Assembly (NCBI GenBank): GCA_018262735.1
Contig: JADFDR010000003.1
Location: forward strand, 1-38,912
DNA from: Geobacter sp.
GTDB lineage: Bacteria; Myxococcota_A; UBA9160; JADFDR01
DNA length: 38,912 bases
Reading direction: 5' to 3'
The position numbers and the translations under genes are program-made. The notes below the pieces were generated by a model. The model was not told the DNA's origin, made no database searches, and saw only the letters and a program-made list of their open reading frames with translations. Positions 17,865 through 28,505 of this stretch are shown here, piece by piece. How positions within the stretch are numbered: position 1 is the stretch's first letter; the number at the start of each line of letters is the position of its first letter.

Positions 17865-19217
17865 ATGCTCGACATGTCCGACGAAAATCGAAAACACATC
17901 GTAGCCATCATCGGCGGTGCGACAGCCGGTGCTGAGGTTGCCAAGCAACTCGCCGATCGCGGCGTACACGTCGTCATCTTCGAAAAGAATCCTCGACCGT
18001 ACGGAAAAATCGAAGATGGACTGCCGCGTTGGCACGACAATCAGCGACGGAAAGAGTACGAAACGATTCGTGAAAAACTGGCTCGCGATCGTGTGCATTT
18101 CGTACCCAACACAAAAGTCGGAACGGATCTCGATTTCATCGATCTCGTCCGTGGCTGGGGGTTTAGCGCGGTCGTGCTCGCGTGTGGCGCTTGGGCCGAT
18201 CGCAAGCTTGAGCTGCCGGGCATCGAAAAATACGAAAACAAAACCCTCCTCTATCAAAACCCCTTCGTCTATTGGTTCAATCACTACAACGAAAAATCCT
18301 ACACAGGAACGCGTTACGAATTGCAAGACGGTGCCATCGTCATCGGAGGCGGTCTCGCATCGATCGACGTCGCAAAAATCCACACGCTTGAATTCGCACG
18401 CCGCGCGCTCGCGGGAAAAGGAATCGAAATTTCGATTCCGGAACTTGAACATCAGGGCATTCCAAAAGCACTCGCAGCAGCAGGTCTCTCCTGGAAAGGT
18501 CTGGGGTTGCGAGGATGCACACTTTTTTACCGACGACGTATCGAAGACATGCCGGTGATGGGTGCGCCGGACAATGCAACCCCCGAGCAAATCGTGAAAG
18601 TCGAAACCGGTCGCAAGCGGATGGTCGAAAAGGCCGTCGAAAAATTTTGCTTTCGCATTGAACCACTTGCGGCGCCCGAAGCGGTGCTCGAAGAAAACGG
18701 CCAAATGGTCGGACTCGTATTCCGCCGCAACAAGTTTGAGAACGGCAAACTCTCCGCCACGGCTGAAACCTTCGCCGTACGCACACCGTACGTCGTGAGT
18801 TCGATCGGTAGCGTACCGGATCCGATCCCGGGCATTCCGATGCGCGGCGATCTCTTCGATTTTTCGGATTTCGAATTGGGAAGACTCAAGGAATTTCCGA
18901 CGGTGTTTGGCGCGGGCAATGTCGTGACGGGCAAAGGCAATATCGTGGCCTCGCGCAAGCACAGCGTCGAAGTCAGTCAATTCCTCATCGAAAAATATCT
19001 CGGGATCGACGACGGAAAATCTCTGCCGGCGGAAGCCAAAGCGGCCGTGACGGCACCCGCGCGCGAACTCGCCGAACATATTGCCAAGAGCCCGGGGATC
19101 GCACAGACCACAATCGACACAATTTTGGATCGCGTCAAAAAACGCCAAACCGAAGTAGGCTACACCAGCGACTATGCAGCGTGGCTCAAAAAAGTAACAC
19201 CAACAGATCTCGAGTAA
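17865..19217 (+). CDS. FAD-dependent pyridine nucleotide-disulfide-type oxidoreductase (ferredoxin-NADP reductase/GltD-like)
   Basis: Rossmann motif VAIIGGATAGAEVAKQLADRGVHVVIFEKN, second GAIVIGGGLASIDVAK, and FGAGNVVTGKGNIVASRKH. Confidence 0.8.
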   Translation: MLDMSDENRKHIVAIIGGATAGAEVAKQLADRGVHVVIFEKNPRPYGKIEDGLPRWHDNQRRKEYETIREKLARDRVHFVPNTKVGTDLDFIDLVRGWGFSAVVLACGAWADRKLELPGIEKYENKTLLYQNPFVYWFNHYNEKSYTGTRYELQDGAIVIGGGLASIDVAKIHTLEFARRALAGKGIEISIPELEHQGIPKALAAAGLSWKGLGLRGCTLFYRRRIEDMPVMGAPDNATPEQIVKVETGRKRMVEKAVEKFCFRIEPLAAPEAVLEENGQMVGLVFRRNKFENGKLSATAETFAVRTPYVVSSIGSVPDPIPGIPMRGDLFDFSDFELGRLKEFPTVFGAGNVVTGKGNIVASRKHSVEVSQFLIEKYLGIDDGKSLPAEAKAAVTAPARELAEHIAKSPGIAQTTIDTILDRVKKRQTEVGYTSDYAAWLKKVTPTDLE

Positions 19218-19311
19218 TCACGCGACGCTCGGCATTCCATTTTGACACAGCGATGTGACTCTTCGGTACGCTGCGCTTTCACAATTCGAAATTTGGAATG
19301 TGTTGCATCTC

Positions 19312-19422
19312 AGAAATTTCGAATCCATTCCGTTTTTCGAGCCTTTTCGCAAACCAAATCTGATGTTTTCCGTCGGTGAAAAATCAACCCGCATTCATCA
19401 AGCGAAAGCAATCAGAACCTCC
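19312..19422 (-). repeat. Dispersed intergenic element, copy E
   Basis: Reverse complement GGGAGGTTCTGATTGCTTTCGCTTGATGAATGCGGGTTGATTTTTCACCGACGGAAAACATCAGATTTGGTTTGCGAAAAGGCTCGAAAAACGGAATGGATTC. Confidence 0.85.
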
Positions 19423-19449
19423 CTCATCCATGCGAGCGGAGTCAACGCA

Positions 19450-19492
19450 AAGCGGCTCGCCTCGAAAGACCTCCGAAGCGAGCCGCTTTGTT
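19450..19492. terminator. Terminator-like hairpin between convergent oxidoreductase and rpoD genes
   Basis: AAAGCGGCTCGC ... GCGAGCCGCTTTG inverted repeat (about 12 bp stem) in the convergent intergenic region. Confidence 0.6.
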
Positions 19493-19507
19493 TCCAACGA
19501 CCGTACT

Positions 19508-21364
19508 TTAATTCTCGATAAACGCCTTGAGCAAGCGACTGCGGCTCGGGTGGCGAAGCTTGCGCAGCGCCTTGGCCTCGATCTGTCGAATCCGCTCGCG
19601 TGTCACATCGAAATCCTGCCCGACCTCTTCGAGTGTATGGTTCGAGCGCTCGCCAATTCCAAAGCGCATCTTGAGCACGCGCTCTTCGCGTGGACCGAGC
19701 GTCGCAAGCACTCTGCGCGTTTGGTCGGCCAGATTTTCTTCAAGAACACTATCCTGCGGATTCGTCACATTCTTGTCTTCGATGAAATCCCCGAGATTGC
19801 TGTCCTCGTCTTCGCCCACCGGCGATTCGAGACTAATCGGCTCTTTTGCGATCTTGAGCACCATCTGCACTTTCTCGAGCGGTAGCTCAAGCTTCTCCGT
19901 CAACTCCTCGGGCGTCGGTTCGCGGCCAAACACTTGCACGAGTTGACGACTGGCTCGCGCAAGTTTGTTGATCGTTTCAATCATGTGTACCGGAATCCGG
20001 ATCGTACGCGCTTGATCCGCAATCGCGCGCGTAATCGCCTGACGAATCCACCACGTCGCATACGTCGAAAATTTGTAACCACGCCGCCACTCAAATTTTT
20101 CGACTGCCTTCATCAAGCCGATATTGCCTTCCTGAATCAAATCGAGGAATTGCAAACCGCGGCTGGTGTATTTCTTCGCAATCGACACCACGAGTCGCAA
20201 ATTTGCTTCGATCAATTCGCACTTCGCTTGATGCGTAATGCGCGACGCCTCTTTGTATTCCGAAAGTGTCGTGCGAATTTCATCGACATTCATTCGTGTA
20301 TCGGACTCGATCTTATCGAGCGCTCGTTCGAATCCTTTTAGCTCCTCCACGGTGCGTGCAATTCGCGCCGCATCGCCACCCAGCTTCAACAAAGCATCTT
20401 TGCCGGGCTTGCTGCGCCGTGTCGCCAAAAGCGCCATTTTTTGAAATGCACGCCTTTCCGCCACTACGTAATTCTCGAGCACTTTGCGGATGCTACGTTC
20501 GATACGTCGAATTTCCTTGTCGATCGTCTCGAGTCGATCCGTCATGCGCTGGATCTGAACATTCTTGAAGCGAACTTCCCTCAACAACGACAGCGTTTCC
20601 GTGTACCGCTCCTCGATCTCTTGCTGCAGTCGCGCCCGCGTTTGTGCACTGGTACGCGAATTGGCCGCTGCACTCAATCGCCGCGCCACGTCTCCTTCGA
20701 TCGCCTTGATCTGCTCAATCACGGCTTCAAACTGCGCACGCCGCTCCTCGAGATCAAGCACGGGCTCTTCCTCGTCAAGCCCCGTCACCAATTCACGCAA
20801 TTCGATCTGCCCATTTCGATACGACTCAAAAGTGCGTAACAAATCGCGTATGCCGAAGGGCGTTCCCAGGATCAGACGATTCTGCCGCTCTTGCCCGACT
20901 TCGATGCGCTGCGCAATCTCGACTTCGCCGTTGCGCGTAAGCAGAGCCACTTGGCCCATTTCGCGGAGATACACACGAACAGGATCGTTCGTATAATGGT
21001 CGCCTCCTTCGCGAGACTCTGCCGACGGACGACGCTTGCGCGACGGCAGCTTACGCGGGACACGACGTTCATCGACGACATTCACGCCCTTTGCCGCCAA
21101 GAATTCAAAAACGGCTTCAATCGTGCCCGCTTGCACGATCTGCTTGGGAAGCCCTTCATTGATTTCGTCGTAAGTGAGCCCACCTTTGCGCAGTCCGAGA
21201 ACGACGAGTTCTTGCACTTCGGCCAAACTCGCAATGACCGCACCCTCGAACAACGCATTCGAGCCTTTCGGTGTTTTGCCCTTCTCGATTTTCGTATTTT
21301 TTCTCGCTCCAGCGGTCTGCCGTGTGAGCCCCTTCGAACTTGCCGACGGATTGACAGTTGCCAT
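19508..21364 (-). CDS. rpoD: RNA polymerase primary sigma factor (sigma-70)
   Basis: YNVVAERR-type regions, [75 protein letters not shown]; region 4.2 [31 protein letters not shown]. Confidence 0.98.
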   Translation of the reverse strand: MATVNPSASSKGLTRQTAGARKNTKIEKGKTPKGSNALFEGAVIASLAEVQELVVLGLRKGGLTYDEINEGLPKQIVQAGTIEAVFEFLAAKGVNVVDERRVPRKLPSRKRRPSAESREGGDHYTNDPVRVYLREMGQVALLTRNGEVEIAQRIEVGQERQNRLILGTPFGIRDLLRTFESYRNGQIELRELVTGLDEEEPVLDLEERRAQFEAVIEQIKAIEGDVARRLSAAANSRTSAQTRARLQQEIEERYTETLSLLREVRFKNVQIQRMTDRLETIDKEIRRIERSIRKVLENYVVAERRAFQKMALLATRRSKPGKDALLKLGGDAARIARTVEELKGFERALDKIESDTRMNVDEIRTTLSEYKEASRITHQAKCELIEANLRLVVSIAKKYTSRGLQFLDLIQEGNIGLMKAVEKFEWRRGYKFSTYATWWIRQAITRAIADQARTIRIPVHMIETINKLARASRQLVQVFGREPTPEELTEKLELPLEKVQMVLKIAKEPISLESPVGEDEDSNLGDFIEDKNVTNPQDSVLEENLADQTRRVLATLGPREERVLKMRFGIGERSNHTLEEVGQDFDVTRERIRQIEAKALRKLRHPSRSRLLKAFIEN

Positions 21365-21466
21365 GCGCTTCCCCCTTCATGACACAATCGTGATTCAATC
21401 GTTCTCCGCCTCACCACCCCAATGGCGAGAGCGTCCTGCCAAATCTCGGAACGCACGTTTCTCGAA

Positions 21467-23239
21467 CTATTTCTGCTCTTTCTTTTGATTCAACGTGCGC
21501 TTTTTCTCTTCGAGCTGTTTCTGCTTGTTTTCCAGGAGCAACACCGCATTGTGACTTGGATCTTCGAGAAACTTTCGGGTTTCTGCGCGCTGTTCTTGTT
21601 TCACCCGGCGTTCCTGAAGGCGTTCGATGACATCGCGCACTGCGACGGAAATTTTTTGAGGTGTAAGCGGCGGCGAGGGATGAGCAACGATTTCGAGGTA
21701 AAACATTTTGGCAGGATCTTCGAGTCGCTCGGCAATATCGAGCAAACTCCCCTCACCTTCCATTTGCCAACATTCGATTGCGCGCACAATCGACTTCCAA
21801 GGCCCTTCCTCGAGCAGAGCATCAAGATCGACAGACTCGAGCTGCCGCGCTTCGGCAGGAGCTGCCACGAGATAAGTCGCAAGTTCCTTGGCGTAGCGCT
21901 CTACGCCAGACACCGTTTTGCGCAAAGGTTTCGGTGCTGCCGACGGTGCATCGTCCGCCGCACCGCGAAGTTCCAGCACTTCACCGCGAAGAAGTTCTTG
22001 TTTCAAATCGAGCTGCAGCGCCAAGCGACGCGTAAATTCATCACATTCGATCGAGTTTGGAATCAACGCGATGAGTGCGGTGATTTGCTTGGCGACGTCC
22101 GCCTTTTGCCACGGCGTAGCGCAACCCTTGGCAAGCGCGCGACGTGTCACGAGATCAAGCGCCATCGGCGCTTCCTCAATCAATTGACGCAATTTTGCGT
22201 CACCGTGGGTTTTCCGAAAATCATCGGGATCAAGAGCATCCGGAAGAAACACTGCGCGAACACGCAAACCCTGTGGAAGCAACACTTCGAGCCCCTTGTG
22301 CATCGCACGTTGCCCGGCCTCGTCTCCGTCGAAAACCAAGACGATCTCCTTCGCCCGCCGGCGTAGATCTTGCGCATGCTCCGCTGTCAAAGCCGTTCCA
22401 CACGTCGCCAAAGTTTCTGCGATTCCCGCGCAATGCATCGCAATCAAATCGAAGTAACCTTCAACGAGAACGACTCTTTCCCCCCGGCGAATCGCTTCAA
22501 GCGCATGGGGAAAACCGTAGAACGCTTCTCGCTTTCGGTAAATAGGTGTTTCGGGAGAATTTACATATTTTGCACCGTCGGACTTACCGAGGGTGCGACC
22601 CCCAAAGCCAATCACACGACCGCGCACATCCCGAATCGGAAACGTGATCCGCTCACGCAGTCGATCATACACTCGACCCTTCTCGCTTCGCGCAAGGAGC
22701 CCTGCTCTCTCTCCGTCGGCAGACGAGTATTTTGCGCGCTCGATAACCTTCGCGAGCGTATCCCAACTATCCGGCGCAAAACCAAGTCCAAAGGTGTCGA
22801 TCATCTCGTTCGGGATTCCGCGTTGGGCAAGATAATCGCGGGCTACACTCCCCTGAGGCGATCGCAAAATTTTGAAGTAGGTGTCTTGTGCTAGCTGATT
22901 GAGCTTGAGCACGGGCTCCGTGACACCAACGTCGGTGTTCGCGGTGTCGGCAATCGAGATTCCTTGCTCCTCGGCGAGTTGGCGTACTGCTTCGGGAAAA
23001 CTCAAGTTGTCGTGGCGCATCAAAAATGTGATGGCATTGCCGCCCTCGCCGCAGCCAAAGCAATGAAAAATTTGGCGATCGACGTTGACGTTGAACGACG
23101 GAGTTTTTTCGTTATGGAACGGGCAGAGCCCTTTGAAATTGCGCCCGGCTTGGCGAAGAGTGATGTATCGCCCAATGAACTCGACAATATCCACGCGATC
23201 CCGAACTAGCTGAATCGTCTCGTCGGAAATTCGGCTCAC
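21467..23239 (-). CDS. dnaG: DNA primase
   Basis: Zinc motif CPFHNEKTPSFNVNVDRQIFHCFGCGEGG, Toprim VVLVEGYFDLIAMHCAGI and VLVFDGDEAGQRA. Confidence 0.98.
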   Translation of the reverse strand: MSRISDETIQLVRDRVDIVEFIGRYITLRQAGRNFKGLCPFHNEKTPSFNVNVDRQIFHCFGCGEGGNAITFLMRHDNLSFPEAVRQLAEEQGISIADTANTDVGVTEPVLKLNQLAQDTYFKILRSPQGSVARDYLAQRGIPNEMIDTFGLGFAPDSWDTLAKVIERAKYSSADGERAGLLARSEKGRVYDRLRERITFPIRDVRGRVIGFGGRTLGKSDGAKYVNSPETPIYRKREAFYGFPHALEAIRRGERVVLVEGYFDLIAMHCAGIAETLATCGTALTAEHAQDLRRRAKEIVLVFDGDEAGQRAMHKGLEVLLPQGLRVRAVFLPDALDPDDFRKTHGDAKLRQLIEEAPMALDLVTRRALAKGCATPWQKADVAKQITALIALIPNSIECDEFTRRLALQLDLKQELLRGEVLELRGAADDAPSAAPKPLRKTVSGVERYAKELATYLVAAPAEARQLESVDLDALLEEGPWKSIVRAIECWQMEGEGSLLDIAERLEDPAKMFYLEIVAHPSPPLTPQKISVAVRDVIERLQERRVKQEQRAETRKFLEDPSHNAVLLLENKQKQLEEKKRTLNQKKEQK

Positions 23240-23259
23240 ATCCGGCCAAGCCTCCGTGC

Positions 23260-23457
23260 TTATTGCACTTGTCGCTTAATCTTCTTGAGCGCGCGCTTGC
23301 GAGCCGCAATCTCTTTCTTCTTGCGACGCACACTCGGCTTGTCGTAGAACTCACGCCGACGGAGATCGGAAAGAACACCCGTCTTTTCGACTTGCTTCTT
23401 AAAACGGCGCATCGCCGATTCAAAAGACTCATTGTCTTTCAGTTTGATGACGGACAT
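23260..23457 (-). CDS. rpsU: 30S ribosomal protein S21
   Basis: [59 protein letters not shown]; upstream of dnaG as in the classic macromolecular synthesis operon. Confidence 0.96.
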   Translation of the reverse strand: MSVIKLKDNESFESAMRRFKKQVEKTGVLSDLRRREFYDKPSVRRKKKEIAARKRALKKIKRQVQ

Positions 23458-23689
23458 CCTCGAACACTCCTTGCTTGAACGGCACAAAAAGCAAACCGAA
23501 GTTCAACCAACTCTTGCAAATCGACTCGGCTTGGAAAGCGATTTTTCCGGCGGCCCTGCACCGCGGGAGCCGCATGCTAGCGAAGCGATCTTCGACGATC
23601 AACTCGCATTGACCTCCGAACCAGGAACGTCTTGGAAGCCCAAATCCAAAATCAAAACGGGATGCGATCACCAATTTGGTCCGCTCGCT

Positions 23690-24502
23690 TCACGAGCAGG
23701 ACGACTTGCACTCCGGCGGACGGACTGGAATGCCCAGCTCGAGGAGGCGACGTTTGACCTTCGGCACCGTTGTCTCTTTGAAGTGAAAAATCGACGCGGC
23801 AAGTGCAGCCTGCGCATGGCCACCGTGAGGTCCGTCGTCGAGAGCAGCGGCCATGTCTTCCGCGCTGCCCGCACCGCCCGATGCAATCACCGGAATCGTC
23901 ACAGCGTCGGAGATCGTGCGCACGAGTTCGAGATCGTAGCCCGCCTTTGTCCCGTCCCCGTCCATGCTTGTGAGCAAAATTTCACCTGCACCAGCTTGCG
24001 CCATACGACGCGCCCACTCGACGGCATCAATCCCCGTCGCACGACGTCCGCCGTGCGTGCAAACTTCCCAGCGCGGCGTGCCCGACGCGGCAGTGCCCGC
24101 GACACGACGTGCATCGATCGCGAGCACGAGATTCGCACTGCCAATCTTCGCTGCAGCTTCACCGACGAGATCCGGATTGTTCACCGCAGCGGTCATGATC
24201 GAAACTTTGTCCGCACCGGCATTCAAGAGATCACGAATGTCTTGCAGGGTGCGCACACCTCCACCGACGGTGAGCGGCATAAACACCGTCTCCGCCGTAC
24301 GCGTGACGACATCGAAAATCGTGCGGCGCTCTTCATGACTCGCCGTAATGTCGAGAAAAGTAACTTCGTCCGCGCCTTGCTCGTCGTACATTCGAGCCAC
24401 TTCGACGGGATCTCCCGCGTCAACGTGATCGATATACTGCACGCCTTTGACGACCCGACCGCGATCGACATCAAGACAAGGAATGATTCGCTTTAACAAC
24501 AT
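23690..24502 (-). CDS. hisF: Imidazole glycerol phosphate synthase subunit HisF
   Basis: [55 protein letters not shown]. Confidence 0.98.
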   Translation of the reverse strand: MLLKRIIPCLDVDRGRVVKGVQYIDHVDAGDPVEVARMYDEQGADEVTFLDITASHEERRTIFDVVTRTAETVFMPLTVGGGVRTLQDIRDLLNAGADKVSIMTAAVNNPDLVGEAAAKIGSANLVLAIDARRVAGTAASGTPRWEVCTHGGRRATGIDAVEWARRMAQAGAGEILLTSMDGDGTKAGYDLELVRTISDAVTIPVIASGGAGSAEDMAAALDDGPHGGHAQAALAASIFHFKETTVPKVKRRLLELGIPVRPPECKSSCS

Positions 24503-25233
24503 GAAATGCCTTCGAGTGCACGCTCGAGATCGACGGCGCCTGTGTAGAGCGCGCGACCGACGATCACGCCTGCAATGCCTTTCGCATGCAACGCCGCCGC
24601 GTTTTGAATGTCGGCTTCCGAGCCGACACCGCCCGACGCAATCACGGGGATTTGCACCGCTTGCGCGATCTTCACGGTTGCATCCAAGTTCGGTCCGCTC
24701 AGCATTCCGTCACGTGAAATATCGGTATAAATCAGAGCCGCAACTCCGACATCTTCGAAACGCTTGGCAAGATCGACTGCGAGTACATCGCTCGTTTCAA
24801 GCCAACCTTCGACGGCAACGCGTCCATCCCGAGCGTCGAGTCCCACTGCGATCCTGCCTGCAAACCGCTTGGCGGCTTGGCAAACGAGTTCGGGATCTGT
24901 CAGCGCAATCGTCCCAAGAATCACGCGTTGCACGCCAAGCTCGAGCATTTCTTCGACGACGGCCAGCGTGCGAATGCCGCCACCGAATTGCACCGGTACT
25001 GCACCTGCTACCGCGACGATGGCACGAATCGCACTTTGATTTTTCGGGGCACCGCTCTTCGCCCCGTCGAGATCGACGACGTGCAGACGGCGGATCGCAT
25101 GCTTCAAAAAATTTTGGGCTGCTTGCGCGGGATCTGCGGCATACACCGTCGCAGCGTCATAGCGTCCTTGCGAAAGCCGCACGCACTTGCCTTCAAGAAG
25201 ATCAATCGCCGGGATCAGCTCGAACGCACTCAC
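24493..25233 (-). CDS. hisA: Phosphoribosylformimino-5-aminoimidazole carboxamide ribotide isomerase HisA
   Basis: [33 protein letters not shown] start at 25233 overlaps the upstream stop. Confidence 0.96.
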   Translation of the reverse strand: MSAFELIPAIDLLEGKCVRLSQGRYDAATVYAADPAQAAQNFLKHAIRRLHVVDLDGAKSGAPKNQSAIRAIVAVAGAVPVQFGGGIRTLAVVEEMLELGVQRVILGTIALTDPELVCQAAKRFAGRIAVGLDARDGRVAVEGWLETSDVLAVDLAKRFEDVGVAALIYTDISRDGMLSGPNLDATVKIAQAVQIPVIASGGVGSEADIQNAAALHAKGIAGVIVGRALYTGAVDLERALEGISCC

Positions 25234-25862
25234 TTTGCCCGTCCTTTGCGAAGTTTCACGAGAGCTTTGGCCACTTCTTTGCTTCCCCAGCGCGCAAGCT
25301 CTTCCGCCGAAAGCCAACGACTACCCATACTCGGATAACGCGTCGAAACCAGAAGATTCTCCGACACTGCGACTTGGCGCTCATCGAAAACAGCGTCGAG
25401 CAGCTTTGCACCGTCCTGCACACGATAAAGTGTCACTCGAAAACCGACTCGTGCCGCTTTCTGAGCACCCACCGCACTTCCTTGCAACGCTTCGTAGTGT
25501 TGCACTTCACCGAGCAGGATGCTGTCGACACCCCAGCGCTGTGCCAAACGATTCCCGAGCACGGCGGGCGACTCTGCGACAACATCCTCACCCAAGGCCA
25601 GCTCTACGTCGCTTCCCGCAATGATCGAAATGCCCCGTGCTGCAAGTGCTTCCGCCATGTAACGCGTGACCCGCGCCCCCGTGTCCTGGTCGTGTGCAAC
25701 CGCACGACCTTCCGAAAAGGGCAGCACAGCAACACGATTCAATGTCGACGAAGTCGAGTGCCAGGCGGGAGTCGTTTGCAAATGCGCAAAAGGATGCAAG
25801 CAAGCCGTTGCGAAAAACGCCATTCCCAGAACACCGAGTCCACGCACGATACGTTTCAACAT
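25230..25862 (-). CDS. Uncharacterised lipoprotein embedded in the his operon (possibly CsgG/LpoB/TolB-N-like fold)
   Basis: MLKRIVRGLGVLGMAFFATAC lipobox, then NRVAVLPFSEGRAVAHDQDTGARVTRYMAEALAARGISIIAGSDVE; overlaps both hisH stop and hisA start. Confidence 0.8.
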   Translation of the reverse strand: MLKRIVRGLGVLGMAFFATACLHPFAHLQTTPAWHSTSSTLNRVAVLPFSEGRAVAHDQDTGARVTRYMAEALAARGISIIAGSDVELALGEDVVAESPAVLGNRLAQRWGVDSILLGEVQHYEALQGSAVGAQKAARVGFRVTLYRVQDGAKLLDAVFDERQVAVSENLLVSTRYPSMGSRWLSAEELARWGSKEVAKALVKLRKGRAK

Positions 25863-26500
25863 TTTTGAATCCACCCTGCAAACGCATCAAGCACGCGCTT
25901 GCCTGCAAGTTGACTTTTCTCAGGATGAAACTGCACGGCAAACACATTTTCGTGTGCCACGGCCGACGTAAATTCGCCGTCGTAATCCGTGCGACCGACG
26001 ACAAGACGCGCATCCATAGGCATCGCGCGATACGAATGCACGAAATAAAAAAAATCGCGCTGCGGCATTTTCGCAAGTAGCGGGTGCGCACCATCGAAAC
26101 AGACTTCGTTCCAACCAATATGCGGCACACGCAAAGGCGCACCCGACGCGCCAAAAGACGGAAAGCGTTCGACGCGGCCCTTAAAAATTCCAAGCCCACG
26201 ACTTCGCCCGTGCTCATCGCTCTCTTCGAAAAGCATTTGCAAACCGAGACAAAAACCAAGATACGGTTTGCCAATCCGGATCGCTTCGCACAACGCCTCG
26301 TCGAAGTGACGTGCACGCAAACTCTTCACCGCATCGGCAAAGGCACCGACGCCAGGCAATACGATCGCATCCGCCGCACGCAGCGTCTCCGGATCGCTCG
26401 TAACTTCGGTTTCCATCCCCGAGCGCAACAACGCCTTCGCAACGCTGCGAAGGTTCCCTGCGCCATAATCGACCAAGGCGATGTGAAGCTTACGATTCAT
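25856..26500 (-). CDS. hisH: Imidazole glycerol phosphate synthase subunit HisH (glutamine amidotransferase)
   Basis: ALVDYGAGNLRSVAKAL, PYLGFCLGLQMLFEESDE, AVQFHPEKSQ. Confidence 0.97.
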   Translation of the reverse strand: MNRKLHIALVDYGAGNLRSVAKALLRSGMETEVTSDPETLRAADAIVLPGVGAFADAVKSLRARHFDEALCEAIRIGKPYLGFCLGLQMLFEESDEHGRSRGLGIFKGRVERFPSFGASGAPLRVPHIGWNEVCFDGAHPLLAKMPQRDFFYFVHSYRAMPMDARLVVGRTDYDGEFTSAVAHENVFAVQFHPEKSQLAGKRVLDAFAGWIQKC

Positions 26501-26524
26501 GGAATCTCGCCCGAACTTTCTTGC

Positions 26525-27121
26525 TCAAAGAGTGCCTTTTACCGACGGAACACCGTGCACACGCGGATCTTTCTCGAGCGCCATCTTGAGTGCGCGCGCT
26601 GTCGCTTTGAAGATCGCTTCCGCTACATGGTGTGGATTTTTTCCGTAGCGAAGTTCGATGTGCAGATCGAGACCTGCGCTTTGCGCAAGCGCACCAAAGA
26701 ATTCTTCCACGAGTGAAATATCGAAGTCTCCCGCACGCAAATTTGTGACTTCGACGTTATACACAAAAAAGGGTCGATTCGAAACATCGACGACAGACTC
26801 GGCTTTCGCTTCACCCATCGGAACGACAAAAAAACCGAAACGGCGTATGCCTTCGGCGGTGCCAAGCGCTTGGCGAATGGCTTGACCAAGACAAATTCCG
26901 ACATCCTCCACGGCATGGTGATCGTCCACTTTCAAATCACCTTTTGCACGCAACGTCAAATCGAGGAGTGCGTGTTTGGCGAACGACTCCAACATGTGAT
27001 TGAAAAAACCAATTCCGGTTTCGACATCGTACTTTCCGGAGCCATCAAGATCGAGTTCGAGTCGAATTTCGGTTTCACGCGTCTTGCGCTCGATTACACT
27101 TTTCCGTGTTTGTTGTTGCAT
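26525..27121 (-). CDS. hisB: Imidazoleglycerol-phosphate dehydratase
   Basis: ETGIGFFNHMLESFAKHALLDL, DDHHAVEDVGICLGQA, NPHHVAEAIFKATARAL. Confidence 0.97.
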   Translation of the reverse strand: MQQQTRKSVIERKTRETEIRLELDLDGSGKYDVETGIGFFNHMLESFAKHALLDLTLRAKGDLKVDDHHAVEDVGICLGQAIRQALGTAEGIRRFGFFVVPMGEAKAESVVDVSNRPFFVYNVEVTNLRAGDFDISLVEEFFGALAQSAGLDLHIELRYGKNPHHVAEAIFKATARALKMALEKDPRVHGVPSVKGTL

Positions 27122-27126
27122 CCTAT

Positions 27127-28503
27127 TTACATCTCCTCTTCCGAGTCGGCATCGCGCGCGGCATCTCGTTCGCGTCGCGCACGCCGAATTTTTTGCAAAC
27201 GCAACTCGACGGCCACGCCATGCCCAGCCAGTCCTTCCAGCTCGGCAAGACGAATCACATCCGTACCCAGCTCACGCAACTTCGACGGTTCAAAACGTAT
27301 GATACTCATCCGTTTCAAGAAATCTTCGACGCCCAGCGGCGAAAAGAAACGCGCCGTCCCGCCCGTCGGTAGCACATGACTTGGTCCCGCCAAATAATCA
27401 CCGACCGCTTCGGGTGTATAGTGCCCTAGGAAGAGTGCTCCCGCGTTGGTGATTTTCTTCGAAATCAAATCTGCATCCTCGATCGCAAGCACCAAATGCT
27501 CGGGCGCATAACGATTCGATATTGCAATCGACTCTTCGAGATTCTTGGTCAAGATCACTGCACCATGCTGGGTCAGCGACTCGCGTGCAATTTTCGCACG
27601 CTTGAGGCAAGCGAGCTGCTTTTCGAGCTGCTCTTGCACGCGCGCTGCAAGTGCTTTGACATGCGTCACCAAAATCGAGCTTGCCATTTCATCGTGTTCG
27701 GCTTGTGAAAGCAAATCCGCAGCAACCCAAGCGGGCGTTGCCGACTTGTCGGCAAGAATCAAAATTTCACTCGGCCCCGCTTCAAGGTCGATGCCCACCT
27801 CACCGAAAACCAAACGCTTCGCCGTTGCAACATACACATTTCCGGGACCAACGATCTTATCGACGCGCGGTACGGTCTGTGTGCCGTGGGCAAGCGCCGC
27901 AATAGCTTGTGCGCCACCCACCTTGAACACGCGATGCACGCCGGCCACGCGAGCTGCCATCAAAACTTCCGGTCGAATGCGTCCGTCGCGATCGGGTGGC
28001 GTCACCATGACGATTTCGGGGACTTCGACCACCGAGGCAGGCACTGCATTCATGATCACGCTCGACGGATAGGAAGCCTTTCCGCCAGGCACATAGATGC
28101 CGACGCGCTCAAGTGGGCGCAATCGCTGCCCCATGAACGCACCGCCTTCTTCCCGCATCTCCCAGCTCGACGGAATGCGTTTTCGGTGAAAGTCACGCAC
28201 ACGCATGGCCGCCTTGCCGATGGCTGCGCGATTGGCCGGATCGACGGAAGCCACCGCCTCATCCCACTCATTTTTGGTTACTTCGAAACTTTTAAGTGTT
28301 ACACCATCATACTTTTCGGTGAGTGCGATCAACTCCGAATCTCCGTGCTCGCGCACGCGTTCGATGATCTTGCGTACCGTTTTCTCGACGGTGTCGTCGT
28401 CCGTGAAGCGACGTGCCACGAGTTTCTTGAACGCGCTTTCAAACTTCGGATCGTCGGTTTTTAAGACGGACAACAGCTCTTTCGATCCCGCTCGACTCGC
28501 CAT
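27127..28503 (-). CDS. hisD: Histidinol dehydrogenase
   Basis: PLERVGIYVPGGKASYPSSVIMNAVPA, DKIVGPGNVYVATAKRLVFGEVGIDLEAGPSEI, GPSHVLPTGGTARFFSPLGVEDFLKR. Confidence 0.98.
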   Translation of the reverse strand: MASRAGSKELLSVLKTDDPKFESAFKKLVARRFTDDDTVEKTVRKIIERVREHGDSELIALTEKYDGVTLKSFEVTKNEWDEAVASVDPANRAAIGKAAMRVRDFHRKRIPSSWEMREEGGAFMGQRLRPLERVGIYVPGGKASYPSSVIMNAVPASVVEVPEIVMVTPPDRDGRIRPEVLMAARVAGVHRVFKVGGAQAIAALAHGTQTVPRVDKIVGPGNVYVATAKRLVFGEVGIDLEAGPSEILILADKSATPAWVAADLLSQAEHDEMASSILVTHVKALAARVQEQLEKQLACLKRAKIARESLTQHGAVILTKNLEESIAISNRYAPEHLVLAIEDADLISKKITNAGALFLGHYTPEAVGDYLAGPSHVLPTGGTARFFSPLGVEDFLKRMSIIRFEPSKLRELGTDVIRLAELEGLAGHGVAVELRLQKIRRARRERDAARDADSEEEM

Positions 28504-28505
28504 CG

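Noticed and set aside
17748-19148. 466-aa open frame on the minus strand
   Set aside because: Exactly antisense to the clear FAD oxidoreductase; Cys/Arg/Phe-rich with no recognisable motif; a shadow ORF from codon bias.
24447-25868. 473-aa open frame on the plus strand
   Set aside because: Antisense to hisA and the his-operon lipoprotein; Arg/His/Ser-rich composition typical of a shadow frame.
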